Shown: positions 46,786 through 53,237 of the stretch, one piece after another
Position numbering within the stretch: position 1 is the first letter of the stretch
Layout: each line of letters begins with the position of its first letter
Assembly (NCBI RefSeq): GCF_019857225.1
Contig: NZ_JAFJSY010000063.1
Location: 1 to 53,237, forward strand
Direction: 5' to 3'
DNA: 53,237 bases
DNA from: Streptomyces plumbidurans
Lineage (GTDB): Bacteria; Actinomycetota; Actinomycetes; Streptomycetales; Streptomycetaceae
The notes under the pieces: generated by a model
Seen by the model: only the letters and a program-made list of their open reading frames with translations
Databases searched by the model: none
What the model was told of the DNA's origin: nothing
Position numbers and translations under genes: made by a program

Positions 46786-48426
46786 ATGACTGCCACACTC
46801 GTCGCCAAGAACCTCGCCGCCGGGCACGGCGATCGCTCCCTGTTCGCCGGGCTCGACCTCGTCGTCGCACCCGGCGACGTGATCGGGCTGGTCGGTGCCA
46901 ACGGCGCGGGCAAGTCCACCCTGTTGCGGATGCTCGCGGGTCTGCTCGCACCGGAGGAGGGCGAGCTCAGGCTCTCCCCGCCGACGGCGACCGTCGGCCA
47001 CCTCCCGCAGGAACCGGAGCGTCGCCCCGGCGAGACCGTCCGCGCCTTCCTGGCCCGCCGCACCGGCGTCGCCGAGGCGCAGCGCGTGATGGACGAGGCG
47101 ACCCAGGCCCTGGTCGACGGAGCGCCCGGCGCCGACGACGCCTACGCGGCGAGCCTGGAGCGCTGGCTCGACCTCGGCGGCGCCGACCTGGAGGAACGGG
47201 CCGAGGAGGTCGCCGACTCCCTCGGTCTCGCGATCGACCTGGACCAGCCGATGACGTCCCTGTCCGGCGGCCAGGCGGCCCGCGCGGGCCTCGCCTCCCT
47301 CCTGCTGTCCCGCTATGACGTCTTCCTCCTCGACGAGCCGACCAACGACCTCGACCTGGACGGCCTGGAACGCCTCGAACGCTTCGTCTCGGGCCTGCGC
47401 GCCGGCACCGTCGTCGTCAGCCACGACCGCGAGTTCCTCACCCGCACGGTCACCAAGGTCCTCGAACTCGACCTCGCCCAGGGCCGGATCAGCCTCTACG
47501 GCGGCGGCTACGAGGCCTATCTGGAGGAGCGGGAGGTCGCTCGCCGGCACGCCCGCGACGACTTCGAGGAGTACGCGGACAAGAAAACGGCCTTGCAGGA
47601 GCGGGCGCAGACGCAGCGCTCCTGGATGGACAAGGGCGTGAAGAACGCCCGGCGCAAGGCGGGCAACGACAACGACAAGATCGGCCGCAAGTTCCGCAGC
47701 GAGGCCAGCGAGAAGCAGGCCGCCAAGGCCCGCCAGACCCAGCGCATGATCGAGCGCCTGGAGGTCGTCGAGGAGCCCCGCAAGGAGTGGGAGCTGCGCA
47801 TGGAGATCGCCTCGGCGCCGCGCTCGGGCGCCGTGGTGGCCACCCTGCGGGACGCGGAGATCCGGCGCGGCGGCTTCACCTTCGGGCCGGTCTCCCTGCA
47901 GATCGACTGGGCGGACCGGGTGGCGGTGACCGGGGCCAACGGCTCCGGCAAGTCGACCCTGCTCGGCGCCCTGCTGGGCCGCATCCCGCTCGACGCGGGC
48001 GCCGCCTCTCTCGGCTCCGGCGTCCTGGTCGGCGAGGTCGACCAGGCCCGTCAGTTGTTCCACGGCCCGGAGGCCCTGCTCGACGCCTTCTGCGCGGCCG
48101 CACCGGACATCGAGCCGGTCGACGTACGCACTCTGCTGGCCAAGTTCGGCCTGAAGCGCGAGCACGTGCTGCGCCCGGCGGCGACCCTCTCCCCGGGCGA
48201 GCGCACGCGCGCGGCCCTGGCGCTGTTGCAGGGCCGGGGCGTCAATCTGCTGGTGCTGGACGAGCCGACCAACCACCTCGACCTGCCGGCCATCGAACAG
48301 CTGGAGTCCGCCCTCGACGCCTACCGGGGCACGCTCCTGCTGGTCACCCACGACCGCCGCATGCTGGACGCGATCGAGGTGACCCGCCGCCTGGAGGTGG
48401 CGGACGGGAAGGTGACGGAGCGCTAG
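46786..48426 (+). CDS. ABC-F subfamily ATPase (second)
   Basis: The 546-aa twin-cassette ATPase has no membrane segments. Walker A GANGAGKST and GANGSGKST, signatures LSGGQAARAGLASLL and LSPGERTRAALALL, and Walker B VFLLDEPTNDLDL and LLVLDEPTNHLDL are all present. The interdomain linker is long and basic (EEYADKKTALQERAQTQRSWMDKGVKNARRKAGNDNDKIGRKFRSE), closer to the Uup/EttA-type translation factors than to the protein at 22669. The TTAGGAT promoter box ends only 11 bp before the ATG at 46786, so a very short leader is likely. That contrasts with the long leader of the other ABC-F gene and suggests a housekeeping role. Confidence 0.93.
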   Translation: MTATLVAKNLAAGHGDRSLFAGLDLVVAPGDVIGLVGANGAGKSTLLRMLAGLLAPEEGELRLSPPTATVGHLPQEPERRPGETVRAFLARRTGVAEAQRVMDEATQALVDGAPGADDAYAASLERWLDLGGADLEERAEEVADSLGLAIDLDQPMTSLSGGQAARAGLASLLLSRYDVFLLDEPTNDLDLDGLERLERFVSGLRAGTVVVSHDREFLTRTVTKVLELDLAQGRISLYGGGYEAYLEEREVARRHARDDFEEYADKKTALQERAQTQRSWMDKGVKNARRKAGNDNDKIGRKFRSEASEKQAAKARQTQRMIERLEVVEEPRKEWELRMEIASAPRSGAVVATLRDAEIRRGGFTFGPVSLQIDWADRVAVTGANGSGKSTLLGALLGRIPLDAGAASLGSGVLVGEVDQARQLFHGPEALLDAFCAAAPDIEPVDVRTLLAKFGLKREHVLRPAATLSPGERTRAALALLQGRGVNLLVLDEPTNHLDLPAIEQLESALDAYRGTLLLVTHDRRMLDAIEVTRRLEVADGKVTER

Positions 48427-48465
48427 AAACGCTCCGGGGGAGGGGCAACGCCGGACACGCCCCGC

Positions 48466-48490
48466 GGGAGGGGCGGATCCCGCCCCTCCC
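48466..48490. terminator. Bidirectional 11-bp hairpin between ABC-F and tex
   Basis: GGGAGGGGCGG and CCGCCCCTCCC are perfect complements with a 3-nt loop (ATC). They are placed between two converging genes ending at 48426 and 48498. Confidence 0.8.
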
Positions 48491-48497
48491 CGTCAGC

Positions 48498-50888
48498 TCA
48501 CCGCTTGCCGTTCTTCGGGTCCACCAGCCCCGCCCGGCGCAGGGCGTCGGCCATCGCGCTGTTGGCCGGAGGCGGAGCCTGACGCGAGCCCCCGCCCTGA
48601 CGCGGACCGCCGCCCTGGCGCTGGCGCTGCTGGGGCGGACGACCGCCGCGCTGCCGGCGTTCACCGCCGTCGCCGCCGCCCTGGCGACCCTGTGCGGCCG
48701 CCTCGTCGTCGAGGCGCAGGGTCAGCGAGATCCGCTTGCGCGGGATGTCGACGTCGAGGACCTTCACCTTGACGATGTCGCCCGGCTTGACGACGTCCCG
48801 CGGGTCCTTGACGAACGTCTTCGACATCGCGGAGACATGCACCAGACCGTCCTGGTGGACACCGACGTCGACGAAGGCACCGAAGGCGGCCACGTTCGTG
48901 ACCACGCCCTCCAGCACCATCCCGGACGACAGGTCGGCGATCTTCTCCACGCCCTCCTTGAAGGTGGCCGTCTTGAACGCCGGACGCGGGTCGCGCCCCG
49001 GCTTCTCCAGCTCCTTGAGGATGTCGGTCACCGTCGGCAGACCGAACGTCTCGTCCACGAACTGGTCCGGCTGCAGCGAGCGCAGCACCGCCGTGTTGCC
49101 GATGAGGGACGCCACTTCCTGCCCGGACGTCTTCACCATGCGGCGCACGACCGGGTAGGCCTCCGGGTGCACGCTGGAGGCGTCCAGCGGGTCGTCGCCG
49201 CCGCGGATGCGCAGGAAGCCCGCGCACTGCTCGTACGCCTTCGGGCCGAGCCGGGCCACGCCCTTCAGCGCGGTGCGCGAGGTGAAGGGGCCGTTGGCGT
49301 CGCGGTGCGCCACGATGTTCTCCGCGAGGCCCGAGGTGATGCCGGAGACGCGGGCCAGCAGCGGGGCCGACGCCGTGTTGACGTCCACACCCACGCCGTT
49401 CACACAGTCCTCCACGACCGCGTCCAGCGAGCGCGACAGCTTCACCTCGGACAGGTCGTGCTGGTACTGGCCGACGCCGATGGACTTGGGGTCGATCTTC
49501 ACCAGTTCGGCGAGCGGGTCCTGCAGCCGGCGCGCGATGGAGACGGCGCCGCGCAGCGACACGTCCATGTCGGGCAGCTCCTGCGAGGCGAACGCGGAGG
49601 CCGAGTACACGGACGCTCCCGCCTCGGACACCATCACCTTGGTGAGCTGCAACTCCGGGTGCTTGGCGATGAGTTCACCGGCGAGCTTGTCGGTCTCGCG
49701 GGACGCCGTGCCGTTACCGATCGCGATCAGCTCGACCGCGTGCTCCTTGGAGAGCCGGGCCAGCTTGGCGATCGCCTCGTCCCACCTGTTGGCCGGGACG
49801 TGCGGATGGATGACGTCGGTGGCCACCACCTTGCCGGTGGCGTCGATGACGGCGACCTTCACGCCCGTACGGAAACCGGGGTCCAGGCCCAGCGTCGCGC
49901 GCGTGCCGGCCGGGGCGGCGAGCAGCAGGTCGCGCAGGTTGGCCGCGAACACCTGGACGGCCTCGTCCTCCGCGGCCGTGCGCAGCCTCAGGCGCAGGTC
50001 GATGCCGAGGTGCACCAGAATGCGGGTGCGCCAGGCCCAACGGACCGTGTCCTGCAGCCACTTGTCCCCGGGGCGCCCCTGGTTGGAGATCCCGAACTTG
50101 GAGGCGACGATGCTCTCGTACGAGGACGGGCCGTCGGTGGGCTCCTCCGGCTCCAGGCTGAGGTCGAGGACGTCCTCCTTCTCGCCGCGCAGCATCGCGA
50201 GAATGCGGTGCGAGGGCAGATCGGTGAACGGCTCCGCGAAGTCGAAGTAGTCGGCGAACTTGGCGCCCGCCTCCTCCTTGCCGTCCTTGACCTTGGCGGC
50301 CAGCCGCCCGCGCACCCACATGCGCTCGCGCAGCTCGCCGATCAGGTCGGCGTCCTCCGAGAACCGCTCGGTCAGGATCGCGCGGGCGCCGTCGAGCGCG
50401 GCCTGCGGGTCGGGTACGCCCTTGTCGGCGTCGACGAACGCGGCCGCGGCCGCGAGCGGTTCGACGCCCGGGTCGCCGAGCAGTCCCTCGGCCAGCGGTT
50501 CGAGACCGGCCTCGCGCGCGATCTGCGCCTTGGTGCGCCGCTTGGGCTTGAACGGCAGATAGATGTCCTCGAGCCGGGCCTTGGTCTCGGCGCCGCGGAT
50601 CTGCGCCTCCAGCTCGTCGGTGAGCTTGCCCTGCTCGCGCACCGAGTCGAGGATCGCGGCGCGCCGCTCCTCCAGCTCCCGCAGATAACGCAGCCGCTCC
50701 TCGAGCGTGCGCAGCTGCGCATCGTCGAGCATCTCGGTGGCTTCCTTGCGGTAACGGGCGATGAAGGGCACCGTCGAACCGCCGTCGAGCAGCTCCACGG
50801 CAGCCTTGACCTGCCGCTCCCGTACGCCGAGTTCCTCGGCGATCCTGCCTTCGATGGTCCCGACTGCGCTGGACCCGGCTGTCGTCAC
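48498..50888 (-). CDS. tex: Tex-family RNA-binding transcription accessory protein
   Basis: The 796-aa product has the full Tex layout: N-terminal helical region with VPFIARYRKEATEMLDD and KPKRRTKAQIAREAGLEPLA, a YqgF-like RNase H fold (LGLDPGFRTGVKVAVID, AIGNGTASRETDKL), helix-hairpin-helix repeats (VDVNTASAPLLARVSGI), and an S1 domain (MVLEGVVTNVAAFGAFVDVGVHQDGLVHVS). A Gly/Arg/Gln-rich tail follows. It binds RNA and associates with transcription and translation. The GTG at 50888 is favoured because related proteins begin there. A GTG at 50909 is possible. Confidence 0.96.
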   Translation of the reverse strand: MTTAGSSAVGTIEGRIAEELGVRERQVKAAVELLDGGSTVPFIARYRKEATEMLDDAQLRTLEERLRYLRELEERRAAILDSVREQGKLTDELEAQIRGAETKARLEDIYLPFKPKRRTKAQIAREAGLEPLAEGLLGDPGVEPLAAAAAFVDADKGVPDPQAALDGARAILTERFSEDADLIGELRERMWVRGRLAAKVKDGKEEAGAKFADYFDFAEPFTDLPSHRILAMLRGEKEDVLDLSLEPEEPTDGPSSYESIVASKFGISNQGRPGDKWLQDTVRWAWRTRILVHLGIDLRLRLRTAAEDEAVQVFAANLRDLLLAAPAGTRATLGLDPGFRTGVKVAVIDATGKVVATDVIHPHVPANRWDEAIAKLARLSKEHAVELIAIGNGTASRETDKLAGELIAKHPELQLTKVMVSEAGASVYSASAFASQELPDMDVSLRGAVSIARRLQDPLAELVKIDPKSIGVGQYQHDLSEVKLSRSLDAVVEDCVNGVGVDVNTASAPLLARVSGITSGLAENIVAHRDANGPFTSRTALKGVARLGPKAYEQCAGFLRIRGGDDPLDASSVHPEAYPVVRRMVKTSGQEVASLIGNTAVLRSLQPDQFVDETFGLPTVTDILKELEKPGRDPRPAFKTATFKEGVEKIADLSSGMVLEGVVTNVAAFGAFVDVGVHQDGLVHVSAMSKTFVKDPRDVVKPGDIVKVKVLDVDIPRKRISLTLRLDDEAAAQGRQGGGDGGERRQRGGRPPQQRQRQGGGPRQGGGSRQAPPPANSAMADALRRAGLVDPKNGKR

Positions 50889-50989
50889 GATCCCGTACCG
50901 CCTTCTCACTGAGGTTGCGCCGCAATTGTGGCAGGTGGCACCGACAGTCGGGGATCAGGGCGGGCACCCGGCGGGCCGGGGCGCCGGAA

Positions 50990-51121
50990 TCAGGCGCCGC
51001 GGCCGCGCGTGGAGGACGAGGCTCCGCCGAAGAGGCGGGCGAGAGCCCGGAAGGGCAGCGTCACGACGGTGGCGATGGCGCCACCGATCTGGCGCAGGAC
51101 ATCGGCTATGGCTCGGAACAC
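50990..51121 (-). CDS. 43-aa LPFR-motif small protein
   Basis: GTG at 51121 starts a 43-residue amphipathic/hydrophobic peptide, MFRAIADVLRQIGG then TVVTLPFRALARLFGG. The LPFRAL segment matches small actinobacterial proteins named for that motif. AAAGGGG lies six bases before the GTG. Function unknown; a membrane-associated helix is plausible. It shares the CGAATGCGGGTACCCG motif 44 bp upstream of its start with the gene at 28300. Confidence 0.8.
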   Translation of the reverse strand: MFRAIADVLRQIGGAIATVVTLPFRALARLFGGASSSTRGRGA

Positions 51122-51134
51122 GGAATTCCCCTTT

Positions 51135-51163
51135 CCTCTGCCGGCCACGGCGGCCGGCAGAGG
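51135..51163 (-). terminator. Perfect 12-bp hairpin upstream of the LPFR gene
   Basis: CCTCTGCCGGCC and its complement surround a 5-nt loop between the end of the SCO6745-like gene and the LPFR start. The distal arm (CAGAGG) touches the AGAGGAAAGGGG ribosome-binding region, so it could end the upstream transcript and also affect LPFR translation. Confidence 0.65.
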
Positions 51164-51165
51164 TG

Positions 51166-51181
51166 CGGGTACCCGCATTCG
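51166..51181 (-). promoter_or_regulatory. CGAATGCGGGTACCCG motif upstream of the LPFR gene
   Basis: Identical to 28240-28255 and at the same 44-bp distance from the start codon. The core TGCGGGTACCCGCA (51164-51177) is a perfect palindrome containing the SigB-type -10 GGGTAC. Confidence 0.5.
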
Positions 51182-51182
51182 A

Positions 51183-52052
51183 TCAGTCCTTGCCCACCAG
51201 ATCCGCGGGAAAGGCCCCGGCGCCTACCGCGGCCCTCGCGAAGGCCCTGCCCAGCTCGGTGAGCCGCTCGACGCCCGGTGCGCCCAGGTGCTCGTAGGGC
51301 GCCCGGTCGAGCCGGTCCGTGTCCGCCTCGATCCGCGCCCGCAGCGCGACGCCCTGCTCGGTCAACTCGCCGTTGTCGTCCAGCAGTCCGCGCCCGCGCA
51401 GCCGCCCGCAGGCCGCGTCCCACTCCTCCCGGCTCCACCCGCGCGTGGCGAACACCCACTTCGGCGTCATGCCCTTGCCGGTCGCGGTGTGGGTCACCAC
51501 GGCCTCCAGGCCGTCGAGTTCCGCGGCCATCAGCAGCGCCACATGTCCGTCGCCCCGGTGCTCGCGCAGCAGGGTGGCGGCGTGGAAGAGCGCCATGTGC
51601 GGCTGCTCGGGGACGGGCAGGTCGGCGTGTGCGGAGTACAGCGGCCGGGCCGGGCGCGTACAGGCCTCGGTGGCCCGCAGTGCCAGCCGCGCGGCCTCGG
51701 CCATCTCCGGGGACGCCAGGATCTCCTCGCCCAGCAGCCGGCGCAGGGTGGCGTCGACGGCACGCGCGCGTGCGTCCAGGATCTGCCCCGGTGTGGCGCT
51801 CTGCCACACCCCGGGCACATGTCGGGCCACGAGCTCGTACTTGTAGTTGTAGAAGGCCGCCGCCACCGTGCCCGGTCCGACCGGCCCCAGGGCGGCCCCG
51901 CGTACGGCGAAGTTGCGCGCCTTGGGGTGCGTGATGCCGAGGGCGCTCAGCTCCTCGCCCAGGTCGGGCGAGAAGTAGTGCGTCGCGTGCAGGGAGTTGA
52001 GCACGTTGTGGCAGCGGCGGCCGGCGCGGGACTCGAGGACGGCAGTAGTCAT
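51183..52052 (-). CDS. SCO6745 family protein
   Basis: The 289-aa product begins TAVLESRAGRRCHNVLNSLHATHYFSPDLGEELSALG and continues with FAVRGAALGPVGPGTVAAAFYNYKYELVARHVPGVW, matching a Streptomyces family I know as SCO6745-type (related to SalK-like annotations). The C-terminal half looks like a helical, possibly winged-helix region (GWSREEWDAACGRLRGRGLLDDNGELTEQG). No enzymatic motif is evident. The ATG at 52052 fits the family start. It is divergent from the GlxA-type regulator. Confidence 0.85.
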   Translation of the reverse strand: MTTAVLESRAGRRCHNVLNSLHATHYFSPDLGEELSALGITHPKARNFAVRGAALGPVGPGTVAAAFYNYKYELVARHVPGVWQSATPGQILDARARAVDATLRRLLGEEILASPEMAEAARLALRATEACTRPARPLYSAHADLPVPEQPHMALFHAATLLREHRGDGHVALLMAAELDGLEAVVTHTATGKGMTPKWVFATRGWSREEWDAACGRLRGRGLLDDNGELTEQGVALRARIEADTDRLDRAPYEHLGAPGVERLTELGRAFARAAVGAGAFPADLVGKD

Positions 52053-52165
52053 GCAGCGCAGGTTACCGACTGGTTGGTATGTACGCCAGAGTGGGGCTCG
52101 GTATGGCAGGAAAGGTGGGGTGCTCGTCATTGCGGACATCGGACGCGGCCCCAAGAATCGAAGAC

Positions 52166-53119
52166 ATGCGTACCGTCCTGGTCGTCCTCTTCGACGATGT
52201 GCAGAGCCTCGACGTCACGGGCCCGGTCGAGGTGTTCAACGGCGCCGAGCAACACTGCCCGGGGACGTACCGCATCCGCACGGTCAGCCGCGACGGCCGG
52301 GCCGTGCGCACCTCCAGCGGCCTCACCCTGGTCCCGGACCACTCCTTCGCCGACGCGCCGCCCGCGCACACCCTGCTGGTCCCGGGCGGCGCCGGCACCC
52401 GGCAGCCCGACCCGCGCCTGCTGGCCTGGCTGCGCGAGAACGCCCCGCGCGCGGCGCGTCTGGTCTCGGTGTGCACCGGCGCGCTGCTGCTCGCCGAGGC
52501 GGGTCTGCTGGAGGGCCGCCGGGTGACCAGTCACTGGTCGGTGTGCGACAAGCTGGCCCGCGAGCACCCGTTGGTGGAGGTCGACCCCGACCCCATCTTC
52601 ATCCGGGACGGCGACCTCGCCACCTCGGCCGGCGTCACCTCCGGCATCGACCTCGCGCTCGCGCTCGTCGAGGAGGACACGGGCCGCGAGACCGCCCTGT
52701 CCATCGCCCGCCATCTGGTGGTCTTCCTGCGCCGCCCGGGAAACCAGGCCCAGTTCAGCGCCCAGCTCGCCGCGCAGACGGCACAGCGGGAGCCGCTGCG
52801 CGAGGTCCAGCACTGGATCACGGAGCACCCGGGCGAGGACCTGTCGGTGGAGGCGCTGGCCGCCCGCGCCCGGCTCTCGCCCCGCCACTTCGCCCGGGCC
52901 TTCCAGGGCGAGACCGGCATGACACCGGGCCGCTACGTCGACCGCGTCCGCCTGGAACACGCCCGCCGCCTGCTGGAGGAGTCCGCGGACGGGATCGAGG
53001 AGATCTCCCGCAGCTGCGGCTACGGCACCCCGGAGGCGATGCGCCGCGCCTTCGTACGGACGCTCGGCGCGGCGCCCGCCGAATACCGGCGCCGTTTCCG
53101 CCCGGCACCCGCCCACTGA
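52166..53119 (+). CDS. GlxA-type transcriptional regulator (DJ-1/PfpI + AraC)
   Basis: The 317-aa product has an N-terminal DJ-1/PfpI-like domain (TVLVVLFDDVQSLDVTGPVEVF, TLLVPGGAG, VSVCTGALLLAEAGLLEGRRVTSHW) with the nucleophile-elbow cysteine in VCTGA. The C-terminal AraC-type double helix-turn-helix has LSVEALAARARLSPRHFARAFQGETGMTPGRYVDRVRLEHARRLLEES and ISRSCGYGTPEAMRRAF. Such regulators often control metabolism genes beside them. The partial gene at 53218 is the likely target. The ATG at 52166 aligns with the family. Confidence 0.94.
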   Translation: MRTVLVVLFDDVQSLDVTGPVEVFNGAEQHCPGTYRIRTVSRDGRAVRTSSGLTLVPDHSFADAPPAHTLLVPGGAGTRQPDPRLLAWLRENAPRAARLVSVCTGALLLAEAGLLEGRRVTSHWSVCDKLAREHPLVEVDPDPIFIRDGDLATSAGVTSGIDLALALVEEDTGRETALSIARHLVVFLRRPGNQAQFSAQLAAQTAQREPLREVQHWITEHPGEDLSVEALAARARLSPRHFARAFQGETGMTPGRYVDRVRLEHARRLLEESADGIEEISRSCGYGTPEAMRRAFVRTLGAAPAEYRRRFRPAPAH

Positions 53120-53146
53120 CCACCCGAGACCACCCGCCCAACCGCC

Positions 53147-53196
53147 GAACCATCCGAACCATCCGAACCATCCGAACCATCCGAACCATCCGAACC
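53147..53196. repeat. 9-bp tandem repeat (GAACCATCC) x 5.5
   Basis: Five perfect copies plus GAACC run without interruption between the GlxA-type regulator and the next start codon. They end 21 bp before the ATG, just upstream of its ribosome binding site. Confidence 0.92.
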
Positions 53197-53217
53197 GGCC
53201 GAGCCAAGGGGGAACCC

Positions 53218-53237
53218 ATGCAGTTCGCGATCGTCCT
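53218..53237 (+). CDS. Start of a further gene, cut by the window edge
   Basis: The ATG at 53218 follows AAGGGGGAA and the first residues are MQFAIVL. Given the GlxA-type regulator immediately upstream, a DJ-1/PfpI-family protein is a reasonable guess, but only seven residues are visible. Confidence 0.6.

Noticed and set aside
47787..50912. 1041-codon open frame on the plus strand
   Set aside because: Shadow of the second ABC-F gene and antisense of tex; no recognisable domain.

Overview
This is a high-GC, gene-dense actinobacterial chromosome segment, almost certainly from a Streptomyces. The evidence is strong third-position G/C bias, GTG and TTG starts, and marker families: a WhiB-like protein, an SsgA-like protein, a two-domain small laccase, and an SCO6745-family protein. 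Gene order matches my recollection of the Streptomyces coelicolor SCO6703-SCO6746 neighbourhood (PcaV, SLAC, WblH, SsgD, macrodomain SCO6735, SCO6745). It therefore looks like conserved chromosome rather than an island. I see no prophage, transposase, CRISPR array or rRNA.

Layout. 1-5842: the start of the protocatechuate (pca) pathway with its divergent MarR regulator, a DUF3048 lipoprotein, a zinc alcohol dehydrogenase, and a divergent DNA ligase / LigD-type polymerase pair. 5829-12777: a secreted oxidative set, with a cupredoxin/DUF1080 protein and a ThuA-PQQ sugar dehydrogenase divergent from a Tat-exported small laccase, followed by a LacI regulator. 12821-14184: a two-domain VOC protein and a WhiB-like regulator. 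14224-20515: the most unusual part. Four related but atypical tRNA genes (anticodons GCC, CTC, GGC, CCA) surround a zinc-ribbon SDR protein, a small probably broken ORF, a tandem AAA+ ATPase, a metallopeptidase-vWA protein and an alpha-helical protein. The ATPase/vWA pair has a DNA-damage-type (RecA-NDp/PafBC) promoter.

20571-26758: an acyl-ACP desaturase with an operator array, dimethylargininase, an ABC-F ribosomal factor with a long leader, a GPP34 protein, an ICL/PEP-mutase-like enzyme and SsgD. 27077-31902: mostly small conserved genes, including endonuclease V. 32009-38684: a fatty-acid beta-oxidation operon (CaiB-type racemase/CoA transferase, acyl-CoA dehydrogenase, thiolase, FadB) with a convergent MerR regulator. 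38917-46714: an amino-acid permease, a leaderless macrodomain-PfkB pair, two secreted peptidases (M1 and S15 type) and an unknown gene. 46786-53237: a second ABC-F protein, Tex, a 43-aa LPFR-motif protein, an SCO6745-family protein, a GlxA-type regulator and the start of a further gene.

Themes. Four promoters match or approach the RecA-independent DNA-damage consensus TTGTCRGTG-N8-TAnnnT. They precede the VOC gene, the vWA/AAA+ pair, the YjbR-like gene and the macrodomain gene. With endonuclease V, LigC and LigD-Pol also here, the window is rich in genome-stress functions. The candidate undescribed system is the tRNA family plus vWA/AAA+/SDR locus at 14.2-20.5 kb.
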